A program made the position numbers and the translations under genes. From the NCBI GenBank assembly GCA_030656535.1, contig JAUSPL010000050.1, positions 1 to 5,439 on the forward strand: DNA of 5,439 nucleotides. The letters are read 5' to 3'. Positions 1 to 5,439 of the stretch are shown one piece after another. Every line of letters starts with the position of its first letter. Position 1 is the first letter of the stretch. The DNA comes from Gemmobacter sp. Its GTDB lineage: Bacteria; Pseudomonadota; Alphaproteobacteria; Rhodobacterales; Rhodobacteraceae. The notes beneath the pieces were generated by a model. It saw only the letters and a list, made by a program, of their open reading frames with translations, made no database searches and was not told where the DNA came from.

Positions 1-91
1 GGAATGGCTGTGGCCCGGCGATGTGGTCGTGGCCACTGTCGAAGGGATCGGCAGCATCCGCCATCCTGTGGTGAATTCAACCGACGCCTGA
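1..91 (+). CDS. C-terminal fragment of a fumarylacetoacetate hydrolase (FAH) family protein
   Basis: Only the last 29 codons and the TGA stop (89-91) are present; the first complete codon begins at base 2. The fragment reads EWLWPGDVVVATVEGIGSIR followed by HPVVNSTDA. The pattern 'L-x-PGD-x-V...(V/I)EGIG-x-(I/L)-x-(N/H)-PV' is the usual C-terminal end of FAH-family proteins, which include fumarylpyruvate/acylpyruvate hydrolases and 2-oxo-hept-3-ene-dioate hydratase/decarboxylase (HpaG) types. These enzymes use a divalent metal to cleave or hydrate C-C bonds in 2-oxo-acids arising from aromatic ring cleavage. The catalytic metal-binding region lies upstream of the window, so the subtype and substrate cannot be determined. 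It lies in the same direction as the nitrilase and flavin reductase genes, and an operon is plausible. The family call rests on a short tail, so confidence is moderate. Confidence 0.7.
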   Translation, partial: EWLWPGDVVVATVEGIGSIRHPVVNSTDA

Positions 92-120
92 CACGGCCCC
101 GTCACCGTGCCGACGTTATA

Positions 121-139
121 CCGGGGGCGCTGCCCCCGG
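121..139. repeat. Perfect 8-bp GC inverted repeat (hairpin) between the FAH-family and nitrilase genes
   Basis: CCGGGGGC (121-128) and GCCCCCGG (132-139) are perfect inverted complements separated by the 3-base loop GCT. The stem is all G/C and should be very stable in RNA. No run of T follows on either strand (CCCTTTCC downstream on +, TATAAC on -), so it is not a canonical intrinsic terminator. It sits 30 bases after the upstream stop and about 12 bases before the nitrilase ribosome binding site. It could be a transcript-stabilising or attenuating element, or a copy of the GGGGGC-NCT-GCCCCC type palindrome that I recall as common between genes in Rhodobacteraceae. That last identification is from memory. 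Confidence 0.6.
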
Positions 140-151
140 CCCTTTCCGCAA

Positions 152-158
152 AAGGAAG
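152..158 (+). promoter_or_regulatory. Ribosome binding site of the nitrilase gene
   Basis: AAGGAAG ends 7 bases before the ATG at 166. It is the strongest Shine-Dalgarno-like match in the area and decides the start: the reading frame stays open upstream to base 4, but those 54 extra codons overlap the FAH-family tail in another frame and show no family similarity. Confidence 0.7.
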
Positions 159-165
159 ATTTGCC

Positions 166-1095
166 ATGCAAGCGCCCTTCACCGTCGCTGTCGCCCAGAT
201 TGCGTCCCTGCCCGCCGACCCGTTGGCCACCGCACACAAGGCCGCCGCATCCTTGCGTGAGGCTGCGGCCAAAGGCGCGCGTCTGGTCGTATTCCCCGAG
301 GCGCTGCTGGGCGGTTATCCCAAGGGGGCCAGCTTTGGCGCCCCGATCGGCATGCGCAAACCCGAAGGCCGCGACGCCTTCCGCCGGTACCATGAGGCTG
401 CCATCGACCTTGATGGCCCCGAAGTCGCGGTCATCGCCGAGGCAACCGCCGACACCGGCGCCTTTGCCGTGGTCGGGGTCATCGAACGTGACGGCGGCAC
501 GCTCTATTGCACCGCGCTATACTTCGATGGCGCCAAAGGGCTGGTCGGCAAGCACCGCAAGCTTATGCCAACTGCGGCCGAGCGTTTGATCTGGGGGTTT
601 GGCGACGGATCGACCCTGCCCGTATTCAAGACCGAATTCGGCACCATCGGCGCGGCAATCTGCTGGGAAAACTATATGCCTGCGTTGCGCATGCACATGT
701 ACAGTCAGGGCGTCACCTTGTATTGCGCGCCCACCGCAGACGACCGCGACACCTGGCTGTCCACCATGCAGCATATTGCGCTGGAGGGCCGCTGCTTTGT
801 GCTGACCGCCTGTCAGCACATCACACGTGGCGCCTATGGCGACAATCACGAAAGCGCGTTGGGCGATGACCCGTCAACGGTGATGATGCGCGGCGGATCT
901 GCGATCGTGTCACCGCTGGGTCAGGTCTTGGCAGGTCCGGATTTCTCGGGCGAGACGATCCTGTACGCTACCCTGGACCCCGCCGATGTGGCGCGCGGAA
1001 AGTATGATTTCGATTGTACCGGCCACTATGCCCGGCCAGACGTCTTTCAATTGTCCGTCGACACCCGCGCCAAGCGCGCTGTAAGCGAGATCTGA
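166..1095 (+). CDS. Nitrilase (carbon-nitrogen hydrolase superfamily)
   Basis: A 309-residue cytoplasmic enzyme expected to hydrolyse a nitrile to the carboxylic acid and ammonia through a cysteine thioimidate. The catalytic residues are all visible: Glu45 in FPEALLGGYP, Lys132 in GKHRKLMPT, Cys166 in AAICWENYMP, and the second structural glutamate Glu207 in HIALEGRCFVL. The CWENYMP context, the GGYP motif after the first glutamate, ERDGGTLY (107-114) and the KLMPT...ER stretch favour the true nitrilase branch (EC 3.5.5.x) over amidases or N-carbamoyl hydrolases. The length is slightly shorter than the typical 310-370 residues because the C-terminal tail beyond the core is short. The start at 166 is set by the AAGGAAG site and by the first strand (FTVAVAQIAS), which begins right after it. 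The next gene starts on the last base of the stop codon, so the two are probably translationally coupled. The natural substrate (aliphatic, aromatic or arylacetonitrile) cannot be read from the sequence. No signal peptide or membrane segment is seen. Confidence 0.92.
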   Translation: MQAPFTVAVAQIASLPADPLATAHKAAASLREAAAKGARLVVFPEALLGGYPKGASFGAPIGMRKPEGRDAFRRYHEAAIDLDGPEVAVIAEATADTGAFAVVGVIERDGGTLYCTALYFDGAKGLVGKHRKLMPTAAERLIWGFGDGSTLPVFKTEFGTIGAAICWENYMPALRMHMYSQGVTLYCAPTADDRDTWLSTMQHIALEGRCFVLTACQHITRGAYGDNHESALGDDPSTVMMRGGSAIVSPLGQVLAGPDFSGETILYATLDPADVARGKYDFDCTGHYARPDVFQLSVDTRAKRAVSEI

Positions 1096-1745
1096 TGCGC
1101 TACGATCTGGAAACCCTCGACCCCGGAATGGGGTACAAGCTGCTGGCCTCGACCGTGACCCCGCGCCCTATTGCCTGGGTCACGACGCTGTCGGAACACG
1201 GCGTCGTCAATGCGGCGCCCTATTCGTTCTTCAACGCGATGGGGGGCCGTCCGCCCACCGTGGCGTTAGGCCTGCTTGCCGGCCCTGACGGATACAAGCA
1301 CACCGCGCGCAACATCATCGACAGCGGCGAGTTCGTGGTGAATCTGGTTCCGCACGCACTGGCCGATGCAATGAACATCACCTGTGTCGACGCCCCCGCA
1401 GACGTGTCCGAACTGACCCTGGCCGGGCTGGACAGCGCGCCCAGCGCCCACATCAAGCCGCCGCGCATTGCGGCCAGTCCGGTATCGTTCGAATGCGTCA
1501 CCCACACAGTCGTGGAAACCGGGCCGCATCAGACCGTGGTGATCGGGCGGGTTCTGGCGATACACATCGCCGACGAGTTCCTTTTGAACCCTGAACGCGG
1601 ACATGTGGACACACCAAAACTGGATCTGGTTGCGCGGATGCATGGCGGGGGCTGGTACGCACACTCCCCTCAGATGTTCGAGCTGGTTCGCCCTGTTTGG
1701 AGCGACATGGCCAAGGCGTACGGCTCGGTGCCCGGCAAAGCCTGA
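1095..1745 (+). CDS. Flavin reductase-like, FMN-binding split-barrel protein
   Basis: A 216-residue protein of the flavin reductase-like family (PF01613; COG1853 'DIM6/NTAB' group). The N-terminal part carries the family signature: LLASTVTPRPIAWVTTLSEHG (17-37) followed by NAAPYSFFNAMGGRPPTVAL (39-58), where the TPRPIAWVTT and N-x-APYSFFN segments form the flavin pocket. After it come KHTARNIIDSGEFVVNLV (68-85), usual for the NTAB-type branch, and a strand-rich second half with GRVLAIHI (151-158). Family members bind FMN and either reduce it with NAD(P)H for a partner monooxygenase or act as uncharacterised flavoproteins; the exact reaction here is unproven. The ATG overlaps the nitrilase TGA by one base (TGATG). 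It has a weak Shine-Dalgarno-like AAGCGAG at 1083-1089, ending 5 bases before the start, which indicates translational coupling. The frame extends upstream to 1014, but that part lies within the nitrilase and is not expected to be translated. Confidence 0.9.
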   Translation: MRYDLETLDPGMGYKLLASTVTPRPIAWVTTLSEHGVVNAAPYSFFNAMGGRPPTVALGLLAGPDGYKHTARNIIDSGEFVVNLVPHALADAMNITCVDAPADVSELTLAGLDSAPSAHIKPPRIAASPVSFECVTHTVVETGPHQTVVIGRVLAIHIADEFLLNPERGHVDTPKLDLVARMHGGGWYAHSPQMFELVRPVWSDMAKAYGSVPGKA

Positions 1746-1785
1746 AATCGGTGCCCATCCGGTTGTGTCGTCCGGCGCGACCGCA

Positions 1786-2484
1786 TCACCCACGCAGCAG
1801 CGCAGCGCAGATCAGCGACGGCACATCGGGATGCGCGCCGATTTCGGGCAGCAAGGGACCATCGAACCCGGCCTCGGCCAACGCCTTTGGCACGTCGTCC
1901 AGAACATGCCCCGCACGCAGGGCAAAAAACGGCAGGCAAACCGCAGGTCCAAGCCCGCAAGCGGCATCGGTCAGGAACGGCGCCTCCTCGACAAAACCGC
2001 AGGTGATTTTTTTGAACGTGGTCCGGGTGCTCAGCGCGCGGGCCATCGCGGTTGTGCTGTCAGACGAGGTCCGCGAGATTTTCGAGCCGTGTGCGGCCAG
2101 AACCAAAGTGGCCGTCACAGGGTCCATGCCAGCCGCGCGTGCGCCTTCTGTCGCCACCCGCGCCATCAGGTCCGGCAGGGCGGGGTCAACGCCGAACGGT
2201 GACACCTGCCGGGCGGTCTCCGCCCCGGAGACACGCAAGCGCCGCGGATGTTCGCGCCCGGTAAACCAACCCTCGGCCATGAAAAACGGATAAATCAGCG
2301 GCGCGTCAAGGCAAGACAGCGCGGCCTCCAGCGCACCCGGCGCGGCCAGCGTCGCCCCGCGCACAGTCCATCCCGGCATAAGCGCGTTTACGGCCTGCGC
2401 AAGCGCCTGCAAGGCGGCCTCGTGTGGGGCGGGGTCGGCTGGCGATCCATGCGCGACGATCAATGCACTTTGGGAAGATGTCAT
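1786..2484 (-). CDS. CbiX/SirB-like sirohydrochlorin chelatase family protein (two-domain)
   Basis: A 232-residue protein with two CbiX/SirB-type halves. The N-terminal half has ALIVAHGSPADP (His12) and IYPFFMAEGWFT (64-75); the C-terminal half has LVLAAHGSK (His132) and CLPFFALRAGHVLDDVP (183-199, His193). The AHGS motif and the later G-H...D-(I/V)-P motif hold the metal and tetrapyrrole-binding histidines in this class II chelatase family, whose members insert cobalt, nickel or iron into sirohydrochlorin for cobalamin, F430 or siroheme synthesis. The spacing resembles the long, two-repeat CbiX form. The canonical second histidine is clear only in the second half; His79 in TGREHPRRL may be the first-half counterpart. 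The metal, and whether the protein is active, cannot be decided. I start at 2484 because GGAG lies 6 bases upstream; an in-frame ATG seven codons earlier (2505) is possible but has a poorer site. It is convergent with the flavin reductase gene (40-base gap, no clear terminator) and divergent from polA. Confidence 0.8.
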   Translation of the reverse strand: MTSSQSALIVAHGSPADPAPHEAALQALAQAVNALMPGWTVRGATLAAPGALEAALSCLDAPLIYPFFMAEGWFTGREHPRRLRVSGAETARQVSPFGVDPALPDLMARVATEGARAAGMDPVTATLVLAAHGSKISRTSSDSTTAMARALSTRTTFKKITCGFVEEAPFLTDAACGLGPAVCLPFFALRAGHVLDDVPKALAEAGFDGPLLPEIGAHPDVPSLICAALLRG

Positions 2485-2490
2485 TTCAGG

Positions 2491-2494
2491 CTCC
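2491..2494 (-). promoter_or_regulatory. Ribosome binding site deciding the start of the CbiX-like gene
   Basis: On the minus strand GGAG lies 6 bases before the ATG at 2484-2482. It supports that start over the in-frame ATG at 2505-2503, which is preceded only by a short AGG. Confidence 0.5.
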
Positions 2495-2521
2495 GGCAGG
2501 GCCATGATGGCCTGTTGAGCG

Positions 2522-2549
2522 CAAATAGCGCGATCTGGCGCGGGGTCAT
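2522..2549 (-). promoter_or_regulatory. Possible promoter of the CbiX-like gene
   Basis: On the minus strand ATGACC (2549-2544) resembles a -35 TTGACA box. It is separated by 16 bases from TATTTG (2527-2522), a partial match to the -10 TATAAT. Transcription would begin near 2515, giving a leader of about 30 bases before the ATG at 2484. Both boxes are imperfect, so this is a weak call made mainly on position. Confidence 0.25.
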
Positions 2550-2620
2550 ACCCTTTTGAAATCTCTCTTGCCGGAACCGCTGACAGGCGCGTCGGTTGGC
2601 GGCATCGTGCTGGCCACCCG

Positions 2621-2643
2621 AAAAACAGGGTCGCAAGACCCTG
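2621..2643 (-). terminator. Intrinsic terminator-like hairpin on the minus strand, in the polA leader region
   Basis: CAGGGTC (2626-2632) and GACCCTG (2637-2643) form a perfect 7-bp stem. On the minus strand the loop is TTGC and the stem is followed directly by TTTTT (2625-2621), the classical Rho-independent layout. It would stop minus-strand transcription coming from within polA before it reaches the CbiX-like gene. On the plus strand the same sequence forms a stem capped by GCAA, a GNRA tetraloop, with no T run behind it. There it would be a structured element, if the polA transcript starts upstream. No minus-strand gene is visible that the terminator would serve. Confidence 0.5.
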
Positions 2644-2679
2644 GACCTTGGGCTAGGACTAGGGCTTGATCGTCAACAC

Positions 2680-2683
2680 AAGG
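2680..2683 (+). promoter_or_regulatory. Ribosome binding site of polA
   Basis: AAGG ends 8 bases before the ATG at 2692. It is a short but well-placed Shine-Dalgarno match, and no other in-frame ATG lies upstream within the intergenic region. The protein start MTFGKGHHLHLIDGSAY agrees with the family N-terminus. Confidence 0.5.
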
Positions 2684-2691
2684 CAGACACG

Positions 2692-5439
<2,748 letters not shown>

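Noticed and set aside
4..165. Upstream extension of the nitrilase reading frame to base 4
   Set aside because: These 54 codons overlap the FAH-family tail in a different frame and run through the GC hairpin. They have no nitrilase similarity, and the good ribosome binding site precedes the ATG at 166.
1746..1785. A terminator between the convergent flavin reductase and CbiX-like genes
   Set aside because: The only inverted repeat is GTCG/CGAC (1767-1770 and 1778-1781), 4 bp with a 7-base loop and no T run, too weak to call. Termination may lie within the opposite gene or depend on Rho.
1603..2202. Plus-strand open frame crossing the flavin reductase end and the CbiX-like gene
   Set aside because: It overlaps two well-supported genes in other frames and has an Arg/Gln/Gly-rich, domain-free translation.

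Overview
The window reads as ordinary chromosomal DNA from an alphaproteobacterium, most likely of the Rhodobacteraceae/Roseobacter group. It is GC-rich, with a strong preference for G/C in third codon positions. The N-terminus of its DNA polymerase I (MTFGKGHHLHLIDGSAY...) closely resembles the Rhodobacterales form as I remember it. The taxonomic call is inference, not a database result.

Left part (1-1745, + strand): this is the downstream end of what looks like a small catabolic operon. It opens with the last 29 codons of a fumarylacetoacetate-hydrolase (FAH) family gene. A 74-base gap follows, holding a very strong GC hairpin. Then come a complete nitrilase with all its catalytic residues and a flavin reductase-like (FMN-binding split-barrel) protein whose start codon overlaps the nitrilase stop by one base. 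Together they suggest breakdown of a nitrile-containing, probably aromatic or heterocyclic, compound: the nitrilase makes the carboxylate, a flavin-dependent oxygenase fed by the reductase would oxidise it, and the FAH-family enzyme would act on a ring-cleavage product. No oxygenase lies inside the window, so the substrate cannot be assigned.

Middle (1786-2691): a minus-strand gene encodes a two-domain CbiX/SirB-like chelatase, convergent with the catabolic genes. It is divergent from polA across a 207-base intergenic region. That region holds a possible minus-strand promoter, an imperfect dyad just upstream of the cbiX-like start, and a hairpin that reads as an intrinsic terminator on the minus strand.

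Right part (2692 to the end, + strand): polA, encoding DNA polymerase I with 5' nuclease, 3'-5' proofreading exonuclease and polymerase domains, all with intact catalytic motifs. The window ends in frame after 916 codons, roughly 15-20 codons short of the expected C-terminus.

I found no RNA genes, mobile elements, CRISPR arrays or evidence of a novel defence or other unusual system. The points most worth a second look are the nitrilase/flavin reductase/FAH grouping, the two-half CbiX-like protein, and the minus-strand terminator in front of polA.
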